64,000 nucleotides of DNA from contig NW_004454225.1 of assembly GCF_000283155.1 (NCBI RefSeq), positions 448,701 through 512,700 on the forward strand, read 5' to 3'. The translations under genes were made by a program, and so were the position numbers. Under the pieces are notes generated by a model. That model was not told the origin of the DNA, ran no database searches, and saw only the letters and a list, made by a program, of their open reading frames with translations. Positions 1 through 12,100 of the stretch are shown piece after piece. Origin of the DNA: Ceratotherium simum simum (lineage: Eukaryota > Chordata > Mammalia > Perissodactyla > Rhinocerotidae). Every line of letters begins with the position of its first letter. Position 1 is the first letter of the stretch.

Positions 1-69
1 CCAGAGCAGAGGTGGAGAGAACTAGAACAGAGCCATCAGGATGACGTGGGTCTTCGGAGGCCTTTAGCC

Positions 70-305
70 TGTGTAGTGGCCAGACCGCCTGGTTCAAATC
101 TGAGCTCCACCACTGACAGGCTGTGAGACTTTGGGCAAATCACTTAGCTTCTCTGAGCCTCAGTTTATTCATCTGTAAAATGGGGGTAGTAACCGTACCC
201 TCCTTCCAGGGCTGATGTGAGGATTAAATGAGATATCACAAGTATGGCTGTTAGCACAGGGCCTGGCATGTTATAAGCACTCAGTGAGTGGTGTTTTCGA
301 TATCT
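70..305 (+). repeat. MIR SINE, nearly full length
   Basis: The order of recognisable parts is the MIR order: ggttcaaatctgagctccacc, then ttgggcaaatcacttagctt, cctcagtttattcatctgta, ggattaaatgagat and gcctggcatgttataagcac. Confidence 0.85.
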
Positions 306-660
306 GTAAATAAAAACAGTAAGAAGGCCTGTTCAGAAACTCCTGTTTGGAACTGAAAACCTAAACAGGCCCAGTCGGGTCAATTTTGATAAGTGAACCT
401 GCCTCAAACCCTGCCATCAACGATCCTCTTTCCAGCAGCCACCTTCTGTCTGGTGTCAGGGCCTAGCTGCTGTTCCTGTCACCTGGAACACACTCTTCCT
501 CACTCCCGCCACCCACCTTTCCTTTCCCGTAGTTAATTCCTACCCCTCTTTCAGGTCCCTGATAAAACGTCACTTCCCCCTGGTTATGTCATTAAGTGGA
601 AGAAAGAATATCATACAGAACAATAAGTACTGGATATCTCATTTATGCAAATATATATTA

Positions 661-683
661 TGTGTGTGTCTGTGTGTGTGTAT
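661..683 (+). repeat. Short (TG)n tract
   Basis: tgtgtgtctgtgtgtgtgt, an interrupted dinucleotide repeat in AT-rich flank. Confidence 0.7.
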
Positions 684-834
684 GATTTAACATGCATAGA
701 AAATTTCTGGAAGTCAGGAGAATGGCGCTCACACAAACGGAGGGCAAACAAGGACTAGGTCTTAATCATCATTGCGTTCCCAGAACCTGATGCACTGGTG
801 TTAGTGTCCTCTTCTTCATCATATTCCTCACAAC

Positions 835-985
835 CACTATTTATTGAGCATTTACTCTGTGGCAGGCAACGAACTAAGCTCTTTATTATCTCAGCAAGCA
901 GCAGTGACTGCCATTCAGCAGATGAGGAAACTGAGGCACAGAGAGGCATCGTTACTTGGCCAAGGTCACACTTGAGCAGCCTGGC
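835..985 (-). repeat. MIR SINE (minus strand)
   Basis: It reads tttattgagcatttactctg, then gatgaggaaactgaggcaca and ggccaaggtcacac, the reverse complement of the MIR core and 3' part. Confidence 0.8.
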
Positions 986-989
986 ACAC

Positions 990-3050
990 AAGAGGCCACC
1001 TTGGATATTTGTTAATGACCTCAGGACCCACATTAGCCCCCACAGGGACTAGGAAAATCAGCCAGCAAGAGAAAAGGCTTCCGACTTCACGCAGCCGTTC
1101 CTGCTGGGGTGGTGACATTCAGGGTGTCAGCGGCCATCAGCAAGCAGAACAAGGCCACTACTGGGGGACGCCCCCAGGTGTGTGTGTGATTCAGGGATGT
1201 GGCGGGTAATGATTTACGGGCTGCTGTGGAAAGAGCCTGAGTTGGAGACATAAGAGAGAAGGAGCTTCCTTTTCCTGTCTCTCAGTCGCACACAGGTACA
1301 CACATACAACTACACTTCCAACCTAGGTGAGGGGAGTCCTGCTTCAAACTAGCCAAAACAAACAAGCAAACGAAAACAGGCCAAAGAAAAGGATTTACTG
1401 CCAGTGTCCTTGGAGTCACTAGGAACATGTTTTGGATTCTTGACAAAATCCCAGGTTGCAGCCATTTATTCTGGAGCGCTGCCATCGGGAAAGGCAAGTG
1501 CACCTGCAGGTCAGGGGCATGCAGGGAGCTGCGGAAGCCTGGTCCAGGGTTTTCGCAGGGAGGCATTCATGAGAGAGGGGAGAGGAGGAGGAGAAGAGGA
1601 AGCGAGAGGCCTGGCTGTCCCAGCCTCAGAGCTGCAGTGACTCTGGAAACCCGGATGGGATGACTTCAAAGGGGCCGCACCTTAATCACAGGTGCTTTGA
1701 AGATGCTGGGATGAAAGGCCTGGGAGGCATAATTACTTGAGCTGCCATTCTCTCCTGGGCCTGCAGGAGCCTGAGTTACTGTCTGCAGGTATCTGTTTTG
1801 GGGGTACCCAGTGGGGCTTCCTTAAAGGGGCAGCGCCCCAGGGCTGAGCCCTCTGCTCCCCTCACCCCAGCAAGTAGTTGGACTGCTCTCCCATCCATCA
1901 GCCTCTCCTGCATGGGCAGCGCAGGCTCAGTGAAGCCAAGCCCCTGATGTGCAGCTTCCTGAACCTCAAGAGGCTATGGGACATGGCCTCACAGGGGGCA
2001 GTTGAGAGGATAGGAAGATGCTATTGGTGCCTCAAAGCTAGGGTGATAGAAGAGGTGGCAGGGAGCAGGCCAGAGAAAATGGAGAAGAAGGTGGCTTGGG
2101 GTCACCGTGGCAATATTTATCCTGCACACCAGCCCCTTTCCCCCTCACCATCCCACGTGCAGGCAGGGAAATGGTCCCCAGAGTGGCCAGTGTGGCTTGA
2201 GTGAGAGTCATAGATGTCTGGGGATTGGGCAGCTGGAGGTTGGAGCTTGGAATGTGTTTACTCCTCTGAATGATTAGACATGTGCCTGTGGGGCTCGGGA
2301 GAGAGGACGTGATGTGGGGCTCAGCATGCTTAGCTATAACTGTTCCCATATCTGTTTCTGAAATAGAGCATGGATGGGGGGAAGAGGGAGAGAGAGAATA
2401 TGGGAATACAAGGCTTTCCCCTTGGCTGAAGCTATGCTGGAGCAGCCCCCATGGGAGCTGGCCACGGGGGTCTATCTGATCCACTCCCGTATGGGAAGCC
2501 CTGGGTTGGAGGGTGTGCATCAAAATGTAGGTAGGAATGGAGAGGGGATGCCACTGCCTAGGAGGGAGCAGTGTGGTGACATGAGGGACTTGGATTTTTG
2601 CAGGTGATGAGAAGCACAGAGGAAGTGACTGAACCAAGTTCAGAGGAAGCCCAGCCCCTCCTTTGGTCCCAGACCAAGTTCTCTGACGGTCCCCCCTCAA
2701 CTCCTCCAAACCTTCTGCCATCCAGCCTTAAATCCCCCTCCTCGAGGGTTCTTTGACCTCAAAACACTTGCGCCTCTTCGACCCTCAGAACCACCTCCTC
2801 CTGCCTGTCGACCCCACTGAAGTGCCTCCTCTTAGGCCCTCCTTCCTCTGCCTGTCAATATCTTGTGCCGGCTCCCTCCCTTCTCACCTCCTGCTCTGAC
2901 TCTTCTCCCCCAGAGTCAGAAGGTCACCTGTTGAGAGACTTTAGGAGCGGGGTCCTGTGTGTATGGGGGGTGGTGATATTGCACGGCAAGGGGCATGAGA
3001 GAACTTGCTGGAGTATTGACAGTCGCCTACATCTTCATCAGTTCATGATA
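990..3050. other. Non-coding stretch downstream of CSNK1E
   Basis: I see no conserved reading frame or RNA gene. The 227-codon frame at 2,038-2,721 (minus) has low-complexity Pro/Ser composition and no recognisable domain. GC content is moderate and there are no clear repeats. Confidence 0.5.
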
Positions 3051-3175
3051 CACAGGTATGGAACATAGAAACAGGCAAAAAGCTATGGATTTGTACATTT
3101 AACATGTGTCTGTACATAACGTAAGATGTATGTCTGTACATAAATTACACCTCAATTTAAAAAAAAAAAAAAGGC
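3050..3175 (+). repeat. Fragment resembling an old LINE 3' end
   Basis: tttgtacatttaacatgtgt, then taaattacacctcaattt and a poly(A) run, the pattern of an L1M 3' terminus. The assignment is tentative. Confidence 0.4.
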
Positions 3176-3379
3176 ACTAGGGGGACGTGGTCAGCAGGGA
3201 CTCGTGTTTTGCCAGCCTCACCCTTTCCAGGCCTCCATTGCTTTGAGCGCGCCGACCATGCCCTCCTTCCTGATGCCCCGCTCCTCCCGATACCCTGTCC
3301 TCTCAGCTCTGCCCCTCCGGTGCTTGCTGCCGCTTCTTGATTTGGTGCTGAGTGCACCTCTCCCCCACGTTAGCTTTCT

Positions 3380-3592
3380 TTTTTTTTTTTAATAATTTTA
3401 TTTATTTATTTTTCCCCCAAAGCCCCAGTAGATAGTTGTCTGTCATAGTTGCACATCCTTCTAGTTGCTGTGTGTGGGATGCAGCCTCAGCAGGGCCGGA
3501 GAAGGGGTGCGTCGGTGCGCGCCCGGGATCGGAACCCGGGCCGCCAGCAGCAGAGCGCGCGCTTAACCGCTAAGCCACGGGGCCGGCCCCAA
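3380..3592 (-). mobile_element. ERE SINE (minus) with 18-bp target-site duplication
   Basis: The tRNA-derived head lies at the right end (gccacggggccggcccc) and the poly(T) tail at the left. Flanks cccccacgttagctttct (3362-3379) and cccccatgttagctttct (3593-3610) differ at one base, a fairly young insertion. ERE is restricted to Perissodactyla. Confidence 0.95.
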
Positions 3593-3769
3593 CCCCCATG
3601 TTAGCTTTCTATCTGCGGTCCTGCTGAGCTCCCAGGCGCCTGGGCTGCTAAGCTCAGAGCCTCCTGACACCTCCCTCTCTCTCAGTGGGCTAATAGACTG
3701 TGTTCTGAAACGGGTTCAGTCATCCTCGCCTTCTGAAGTCTTCCTGCCTGGGTTGGGTCCATAGCTCCC

Positions 3770-4350
3770 TAACTCTTCTCTGCCTCCTTTCTCCTCACTC
3801 CAATCTCCCTGCTCACTGTTGCCAGACTCGCATTCCTCAGGTTCACATCCATTATGCCATCTCCCCTAATCAGTGGTTCCCCACACAGCAGGTCCTGGAT
3901 GGAAGTCAGGAGAGTGGGCACTGAAGTTGTCAGGCTGAGGGGGAACAACAGCTTCTGTAGCATGGTTATTCCCATTTTACAGATGAGGAAACCAGGGCTC
4001 AAGAAGGATGAGCTGCTTGCAGGTAGGGAGTGGAGGAGCATTCTGGATTCATCCCCTCTTCTGCAGGATCTGGCCTCTGCCTCCTCCAGCCTCAGCTGCT
4101 GTGTATCTCCTCCCTCCCGCTCTGTGCTTGGAACTCTCTGAGTATACCAAACTATCATAAATCTGGGACTTTGCGCATGCTGTTTCTAAACTCTGCCGGG
4201 AATGACCTGCCCCCACCTTGTCCACCAGCCAACTCCTACTCACATTTCAAGGCTCAGGTCAAGTATCTTTGAAACACATTCCTTGATGGCACCAGACACA
4301 TTCCCTCCCTCCTTTGTCCCTCATTCACACTGGGCATCTCACACTGGGTT
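3770..4350 (+). repeat. L2 LINE 3' region with an inserted MIR piece
   Basis: L2-like segments (ctcctcactccaatctccct; catttcaaggctcaggtcaa) flank a minus-strand MIR-like core at about 3,925-4,035 (cccattttacagatgaggaa), so the MIR seems to have inserted into the L2. Confidence 0.65.
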
Positions 4351-4437
4351 CTGGATTGGAATGAGCCGTTTGCTAGTCTGCATCTTTCCCCCCACTAGGC
4401 TGTGTAGTTACCACTACTCAGCGCTTACAAGGTGCCT

Positions 4438-4600
4438 GGCCATAGTGAAGGTTAAGAGCACGTGCTGTGGAGCCAGGCAGTCTTCCCTGTGCCTCAGTGT
4501 CCTCATCCATAAAGTGGGCATCATAACACACCATGCTCACAGGATTGTTATGAGCAAAGGGCTGGAACAGGGCCCAGCACAGCGAGCCCTCACGTCACTC
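4438..4600 (+). repeat. MIR SINE, internally shortened
   Basis: ggttaagagcacgtgctgtg runs directly into gtgcctcagtgtcctcatcc, skipping the middle of MIR. It ends near gggcccagcacag. Confidence 0.7.
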
Positions 4601-4604
4601 AGCC

Positions 4605-4730
4605 CTCGTGTTCATCTGTGGTTTTATTTAATCCTACAAACTCTCTGACGCACGTATGATCACTCCCACTTTACAGAGGAGAAAACCGAGAACCAGGTAA
4701 TGCTCAAGGTCAAGAGGGGCCAAGTCGACC
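4605..4730 (-). repeat. MIR SINE fragment (minus)
   Basis: tttaatcctacaaactctct, then ccactttacagaggagaaaa and ctcaaggtcaagagg. Confidence 0.6.
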
Positions 4731-5361
4731 CTCTGGACTCCAACCCTGTACTCCTCACCCGTCACCCCTACACTCCACCCCACCTCAGCCCTGCACCTGG
4801 TGCCCCTGCACCCACACACGCCCAGTCAATGTTCATTGCAGGAATGAAAGTGATTCACCAAGGGGCATGTTTGCCCCTCCAGTCTGGGCAGAGTTTCTGG
4901 GCAATTGTTTGGCATACATAATAAAAATAAACTGCATGGTTGACGAATCCTGGTCACCCCTCTGGCCTCAGCTTACATGTTACTTCCTCATAGGCTGTCA
5001 GCCACCACCCCCTCGTATATACATTAGCTCCCTGAATGAGAAACACAGGAAGGATAAACCCGAAACCAGTGAGGATCGAAACCAGTGAGGATCGTGGGTA
5101 GGAACACGGTGGAGGGGGTGGGGATGGGAGTGATGTTCTAACTTTTTATACAGCTTGACCTTCATGTAGGTAAAATCTCCAAAAAAAAATTAAACCAAAA
5201 AGGGGGAATGCACTAACTCATTATTAAAATTAATAAAATAACCACACAGAATAAAGAATAATTTCAAATTACTTCTGGGCACTGTACTCGGACAGTGCAT
5301 CTTCAGTGAGATATTCTAAGGACAAAAAAAAAAAGAACTGTAAAAAAATTCTTTACTCTGT

Positions 5362-5602
5362 GGGCCGGCCCAGTGGCATAGTGGTTAAGTTTGCATGCTC
5401 TGCTTCAGCGGCCCCAGGGTCCCAGATTCAGATCCTGGCCGCAGACCTACACACCGCTTATCAAGCCATGCTGTGTCAGCATCTCACATACAAAGTAGAA
5501 GATTGGCACGGGTGTTAGCTCAGGGACAATCTTCCTCAAGCAGAGAGGAAGATTGGCAACAGATGTTAGCTCAGGGACAATCTTCCTCACCAAAAAAAAA
5601 AA
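5362..5602 (+). mobile_element. Older ERE SINE (ERE3/4-like)
   Basis: It starts gggccggcccagtggcatag and carries two copies of the gttagctcagggacaatctt tail motif before poly(A). Divergence is higher than in the young copies, and I could not define a clear target duplication. Confidence 0.85.
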
Positions 5603-6760
5603 GTCTTCATAGGTATACTTTTAGTGGTAATATTAAAATTGGAATTTTGAAACTTACATATATCATAGGATACAGCAAATATTAGTGTTATTAGGAATTA
5701 ATTTTCACTGCAAAACATATATAAGTAAAGATTTTTAAAATAGATTAGCTCCTTATATTTTCCCTCAGGCCCATAGTTGGTAACTTCCCGCTTACTGTTT
5801 GATGTCAGATGTCCTGCCTGAAAGATCCTGATAGGAGGGCATGGTGGGGGGGGGGTGACGACTAACCCCCCATCTTCACCGTCCCCCAGGCAGGTCTCCC
5901 TGTGGCAGGGCCCTCTGGCATTTCCTGGCTTTGAGTAACACACCCCCATCCCTGATGGTCGTGATTAAGGACGCTACCTTTGCCTAAACCTCGTGCAGAG
6001 GGCACGCAAGAGACCCTTCACCAGGCCTGAGCCAGGCTGTGGGGTCAGAGGGTCTTCAAATGCCAGTACTGGAAGGGACTCTAATTATGGGGGTTTTGAG
6101 CTATGCCCAGGACTTCAAAATACCCCAGGGGAACCTCTCAGAGCCCTCAGCCCCTCCCCAGGCTCACCTATTGGTCAGGTGGCTTTGCTCGTTTGTGGGT
6201 GGAGACTGGGGCAGTAGTGGCTCTCGGGTCTTGAGGTAATGAGAAGTAGGAAAGTAAACCATGTTGGCTAAATGCAGACTGACAGACAAATTCTTTTATA
6301 AGCTGGTGAGATAAAGGCAGGCCAGGCTGAGGGCTGCCCCTTTATCAGGGCTTGACTGAAGGAACCGCCCGGGGTCACCTGTGGCACCATCAGCACCAGA
6401 ATCCCACTCCAGCGCCCTCACTCGCAGACTCCGCGGTAAATGGTGGGATTCAAGTCCTGGTTCCGCGGCCAGAGCTGTGTTACCTTGGGCAAGTTATGGT
6501 CCCGCTGCACTGTTTCCCCACCAGAAGGCAGGAAGATGAACAGGACCTAACTCAGCATTCTTGGGTGGATAAGAGAGTAAATCTGCACTTTAACAAGGCC
6601 CCGGGGTGGTTCCTAAGTAGTTTTTGAAGCACTAAATCAGCAGCACAGCCCCCCGGGGGCGGGGGGGTGCCAACCACTGCCCAGGTGTCCCCAGCCTACT
6701 GCTCTCAGGTCTGCTGGGGAGAAACCCCCAGAGCAAAGAGGGGGTCCAAGGGCTGCCCAC
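5603..6760. other. Non-coding flank between ERE and CSNK1E 3' end
   Basis: Contains a G9 run near 5,850, a weak MIR-like piece near 6,440-6,600 (accttgggcaagttatggtc), and otherwise unassigned sequence. No neighbouring gene (for example TMEM184B, expected on this side in the human order) is visible. Confidence 0.5.
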
Positions 6761-6780
6761 ATCACTTTATCCTTTTCTAC

Positions 6781-6786
6781 TTTATT
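6781..6786 (-). terminator. CSNK1E: CSNK1E polyadenylation signal AATAAA
   Basis: AATAAA lies on the minus strand in GAAGTAATAAAGTAG. Cleavage would fall about 10-25 nt later, near 6,760-6,770. A GTGATGTGGG stretch just beyond fits a GU-rich downstream element. Confidence 0.8.
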
Positions 6787-6827
6787 ACTTCAAATTAACA
6801 ACCACAATAAAGCTCAAAAAAGTCCAA

Positions 6828-6835
6828 TATTTACA
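6828..6835 (-). promoter_or_regulatory. Candidate Pumilio response element in the 3'UTR
   Basis: The minus strand reads TGTAAATA, an exact match to the PUF consensus UGUANAUA, about 45 nt before the poly(A) signal in the A/U-rich distal 3'UTR. It is a sequence match only; an 8-mer can occur by chance. Confidence 0.4.
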
Positions 6836-9035
6836 CAGGAAAAAAGTACAAAATTCCCCCCAAAGTTCTTCAGTATTTTTTTTTCAGTTTTTTAAATTAC
6901 AAAGTAATAAAAAGCTTTGCTCTTTAATTAAAAAAAAGAAAAAGAAAAAAGGGGAAACAGAGGTAAATAAATTAGGAAATACACACATGGAGAACACAAA
7001 CAAAAATAAAGTAAAAACAAGTGTTAACTAGGCGGGATGGATGAACCCTGCGCCCAGCCCTAAGTCCAGGCTCCTCCTCGGGGAGGCAGGACGCAGGCAG
7101 AGGGGACCCCAGGTGAGCGTCAGGACCAGGGATTAATTTATAACCCAGGGGCCAGATGCTGTCTGGAAGTAGTCTCCAGGGATTCTGCCCTAAGACCAGG
7201 AAAGGGGGACGGGGCTGCCACAGGCTGATGACAGTCTCAGGGGTCGGTGGTGGCGAGGACCCTCTGCACCCTTCTTGAGGAATGTGGAGGTCACTGCACA
7301 CCTCCGTGTCCTTGTTAGGGGATGAGAACAGAAATTCGGTCTGGCGGGTAGGGCGGGGCAGCTCCTGTCCTGGGAAGCACAGGTCACATACATACATACA
7401 CGCACGCACACAAGGAATCTCGGCCCCCACCACCTCGCCACCCACTCCTTCACGTCTCCATGGAGAGGCAAAGGAGGGAGCCAAAAACTCAGGGGGACAC
7501 TGGAATAAGCCCAACACAGAAAGCTGGCCACCGTCACCTCACGGGGGCGGAGGCTGTGCCTGTCTCCTGTGGTCCTGAGGCTCAAGAGAGCACCCGGTGG
7601 GACCTGGCTCCGACCAACCAAACCATTCCTCTGACCACCCAAATCATTCCCCGAGCTGCTCAGGCCACCGCCAGATGGCAAGTGAGGAAGGTTGCGTCTC
7701 CAGCGCAGAGAGGGCCCCTCCCAGGCGGCGCCGGTGCCGCCTGGGGCGGGGCCTTGGCATCTGGCACGTGGAGCACGGTGTCTGGGAGCATTTGGCAGCC
7801 TAAAGGTTGTGGGCAATGGGAAATGCAAAGGGACAAGAATCCTCTGTGCTGAGGGCATCCCATCTTCTTACCATCGGCAAAAAAAAAAAAAAAAAGAAAA
7901 CCAAAGAAACAAAATCCATCGTCGGTTTTGTGCTGGGTTTTTTCTCTTTGTTCTTTTGAGTGGTTTTTTTTCCCATCTTCGTTGTTGTTATTTTTTAAAA
8001 GAAAATACAGTGAAGACACTAGAAACAGGGAGAGAGAAGACAGATCAGATCCTCATTTGCCTCTGGCCACCCATCTGCCAGTGCCCCTGCAGCTCCTGTC
8101 TTGTCCTGAGTCTTTGAGCTGGTCCCTCTCTGGGGCACATGGCAGGGGCTCCATTTTCACAGGTAGGACACAGAATCTCTCTCCCTCCTCTGACATCTTG
8201 GGGAGCAGTCACTCCACACATCTGCCCTGCCCTGCCATGGATGGGCTGGTTCCTGGGCCCGAGGTCTGACAAAGGTGAGCCCCACTTTATGTACCAGCTC
8301 TATCTGTGGAATGAATTTCCACAAAGCAAATCATACACATCAGGATGTCCCGGTGTGAGGCCAAGCCCGCCGAGCCCCTTGAAATGTGAAGTGCTACCTG
8401 CCAATGTACAAATTCCCTAGGGAGCTCAGACCTCCCCCTACTCCCCAAGACCCCCCCGCCACGCCCCGCTTCCCCAAGCCGGGCAGAGTGCAGAGCTGCT
8501 ATACTCCACCCAAGGCCTCCTGCAGTCCCATCAGGCTCACACTAGCCAAGGGGCCTCTCCTGGGCTTGTAGAGGAAACCCAGGGCAGCCTTTGACAGCAG
8601 ATAAACTCCTAAGTTCACGGCCCTTTCTAAGTGCTTTGCATGAATTAAGTGCTTAACAGCCCCAGAGGCTGAGACAGGGCTAAAGTAGGTGGGGAGGGGA
8701 TGTTGGGGCATAGGCCCCCCAGGCTCAGTCTTTTCTAGGAACCCACTTTCCAGAATATGTTAAGGCAAAGGCGGGGATGGAGGACTGGCCCAAGGGCAGA
8801 GAAAGGGTTTTCCAGCAGAAATTAACTGTGTAGGCCAGGCCTGCTAAGAGAAGGCCTCGGCCCTCAGTCAGGCAGGCTGTGAGATTTTAAACTCCCTTGA
8901 GGACCCCTGGTTTTGGGGATCCCTGGCACCATCTGCCACTCCCCCCACCCCTCCACAACACACACTGGTCTCCTCCTGGGGCCACAGGTGTTTCTAGACA
9001 TGGCTGGGCTGCAGGTGCAGCAGTCATCAACTCAC

Positions 9036-9101
9036 CTAAGCAAATACTGGTCCGATGGTGGTTCCTCCTCACTTCCCGAGATGGTCAAATGGCACGCTTG
9101 T
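9036..9101 (-). CDS. CSNK1E: CSNK1E exon 10: residues 407-416, stop, start of 3'UTR
   Basis: The coding part is 9069-9101: [10 protein letters not shown] and TGA at 9071-9069. The other 33 nt are 3'UTR, ending TTGCTTAG before a strong donor GTGAGTTG at 9035. The acceptor is CCCGAAG, with A at -3, which is weaker than the usual CAG or TAG. Confidence 0.95.
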
Positions 9102-12100
9102 CTTCGGGAGAGGAGGCAGGGGTTGGGGAGGGGGATAAGCTGCTGCCAATGGCAATGTGGCGAGTCCCTCCCCACTGTGGAGCTCCACACCCGCCCCCGC
9201 CAGCCCCTCAAGCTAAGGGAAGGGGTGTGTGGTCCAAATGACCCTAGGATGTGGCTGCTTGTAGATAAGACCAAGGCCTAGAGAGGCAAAGCAGCTGCTC
9301 CAGGCCACACACGAGTCACCAGACTCCCAGCTCCCAGCTTGTGGCATGCCCTGCTGAGGCTCCCTCCACAGCAGGCAAGGAACCAGAGCAGGTCTCCCGC
9401 CCACCTCCACCCAGGGAAGCCTGGGCAACCACGGATTCTCCCTTCCCAAAAACCATGGCCCCTAAGTGGGGCCACCGGACAGGATCCACCCACCCCTCAA
9501 TCCTGTGCTGACTGGAACCCTTGGGGGGGCTTCCTGATGGCAGGGACCGTGAGCCCCTCCTCTGTGAGCTCCCAGCTGCTCACCCAGGCAGAGCCCCCGG
9601 CTGCAGGCCTGGATCCCAGTCTACCACTTGCTGGGGCAAGTTACTCCTGACTTTGCTCAATGGGGTTAATTAGACCACAGAGGATGAACGAGGCCAAGTC
9701 CCTGCTCAACAAAAGGGGCTGGCTCCAAGGTTATTAGAGAGCATCAGCGGAAAGGAAAGAACAGAACCACGAGGCCTGACGCCGTGCCCGGGGGTCTCTG
9801 GCTCAGCCGTGAGGCAGAGAAGGGCTGGAGTGAGGGCGGCTCACCTGTGAGGCTGAAATCCGGGAGACCTCTTGCCGCCCAGTGAGGTCGGAGGACGAAA
9901 CGTTGGCGGGTGCACCCCTGTGTAGCCTCATGCTCACCTTCCTCTCTCTGTCGACCCGTGAGATCGCTCTGGGAGAAGTATTGCCTGGAGGGTGAGGCAG
10001 GGGAAAGCCACTCTCAGAGTCCGGGCCTGGGCAGCCCCGGCCTCCCTTGGGTCCGGCCCACTGCCCAAGGTCCCTGCTCACCAGCTTGCTGGATGCGGGA
10101 GGCTGGGGTGGAAGCCACAGGCTCGGCAGCACTGCGGAGCCGGTTGGCGGCGGCCCCCGTGGGCGGGCCGGGGGGCAGGGCCCGGGGCGCAGATCCCCGG
10201 AGCTGCCCCATTCTCTCCTCTCGCTCGTGTTCTCGCCGCTCCCGGTCCACGTCCTCGGGGTTCCGGGCTGCACCCTGTGGGGAGGCGAGATGAGACCTGG
10301 TCAGCCCTGCAGGGTCAGGGTGCTTCCGAGGAATCCAACACTCCCCAGGGACAAAGCAGGGGAGGGAGATCAGGCGGGCATCTCGGGGAAGAGGCATCTC
10401 AGAAACCCTCTGGTCCAACCTCTCCCCGACAAAGCAGGAAGCCCAAGAGGCCTGGAAATGACCCCCAATCACAAGCACAGAGAAACAAAACCACACGCCG
10501 CCCAGAGAAAGGAGGAAGCTGGACCTGCGAGGCCGAGACGGGTCGCTCTGCCCTGGTCTCATGGGGCCGAAGTCAGAGATGGGAGGACTAATGCCCCCAG
10601 GATGACCAAGGGCGCTCCTCGGCCCTCCCAACCTGGGCCCCTCTGTATACAGCAGCTCTCGGTTCCTCAAGGTTTCCAAACAGGTTCAGAGGCTCAGGGA
10701 AAGAGTTACAAAGCTAGCTGGAGGTGGGCTGGGACTTGACCAGGTCTCCCCTGGGCCCAGCTGGCGGATCTTTTCAAAACGTTGTTCTTCCCCTGCCCTG
10801 GGACCTGGCAATGGCTTATAGCAGGTGCTGTGGGAGCCACAACCAGGAGGCCCAGGGGACCCACACAGACACTGTCTGCCCTGGGACAAGACGTGAGCTT
10901 GAGGAAGCTGCAGAAGGAACAGGCTAGATGCCCCATGGAGGAAAAAGAGGCCCAGCAGGCAGGCTGGGGCAGAAGGGGTGCATATGTCCCCAGAGGCCCT
11001 GCCTCCAGCCACTGCCACCCCCCTGTGCAGGAGGAAAGGAGAAAGGCCCAGAGAGGAGAGCACGGCACCCGCCGCGTTACCTAGTTGGTCCTGGGGTCGT
11101 CCACAGGGAAGGGCGGGGGGCTGGCATGAGGGGGGCCGCATCTGTGGAGGAGAGAGCTGTGGGCTGAGTCTGGGGCCTGCTCATGGGTCACGGGGTACAG
11201 GCTCCTGCAACCCTGTGTCTGTCCCAGAGAACTGGCCAAGAAGGCCCCACAGTCCTTAGGAAATGGAGGTGGCCCTTGCCTTTAAGCACCTCTGGGAGGT
11301 AGTGGCTGGGGATCAGAATGATCCCTGAATCCTAGTGAGGAACCAAGGCCCAGAGAGTTCTAATGACCTGCCTGGAGTCACACAGCTCAGTGCAGAGCTG
11401 AGGTCTGAACCCAGGCCTCTACCACCCAGTCTTGCCTGTTCTCTGCATCCCCCAAAGACTCAGCAGAACATTTTAGGGATGCACATCCCCAGTCCTCCCA
11501 CCCACAAGCCTGTCCAGGCAGGCCTGGAACCAGCAGGGCTCCAGCTCCCGACCTCCGGTCCCTCTGGGGCTCCCACCCACTCAGTTACAGACTGGCCAAG
11601 AGAGCAACTCAGCCAGAAGCACAGCAAAACCTGATCATTAAGAGCTGCAGCACCCTCTCATCATACCTCTGCAGGCAGGGGGCACATTCGCCCTGCAAGG
11701 CAGGTATGAACTCATTCCCTGGTTGGGGCTACAGCTTGGGGAGGTTAAGTGATTCGCTCAGAGGTGCGCAGCCCCGGGGCCAACGGCCGAGCAGAGGGCT
11801 GGAGCCCCTGCACTTTGTGACCCCAGTAGGTTCAGGCCGACGCCAGACCCGAGGTAGGAGGAGGTGAGCCACTCTCCACATTTCCATCCAACCCAAGTGA
11901 CGCCTCAAGAAACGCACTCCAGGGAGGCCTCTTGGCTTTTATTTGCCCACAAGAAAACACAAAAGATCAACATCAAAGTCACAGAAGCATCCACCCGTGT
12001 CGTGTGGACCTGTCCTTGGCTGTGTCGAGTTTCCTCTTGGCTGGCTGGTTGGACCTTGGGACACAGTGGCTCTGTGTGCTGAGAGCAGTGTCCCAGGCCG

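Larger units (their letters stand above)
6765..8018 (-). other. CSNK1E: CSNK1E exon 11: terminal 3'UTR exon
   Basis: The acceptor TGTTTCTAG precedes TGTCTTCACTG at 8018, which matches my memory of the human sequence following TTTGCTTAG in the mRNA. The exon is non-coding, about 1.25 kb. Its distal part is AT-rich with several A/T runs. The reading frames here on both strands are shadows. Confidence 0.85.

Noticed and set aside
2038..2721. 227-codon minus-strand frame
   Set aside because: Pro/Ser-rich, no domain, no splice context, and overlapping open frames on the other strand.
1..6760. TMEM184B exons expected downstream of CSNK1E in the human order
   Set aside because: No frame resembling a multi-pass TMEM184 protein is visible, so the gene probably starts beyond the window.
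7190..7858. 222-codon minus-strand frame in the 3'UTR exon
   Set aside because: It lies wholly within the CSNK1E 3'UTR and has low-complexity composition without a domain.
10014..10679. 221-codon minus-strand frame
   Set aside because: Exon 8 of CSNK1E with intron read-through at both ends.
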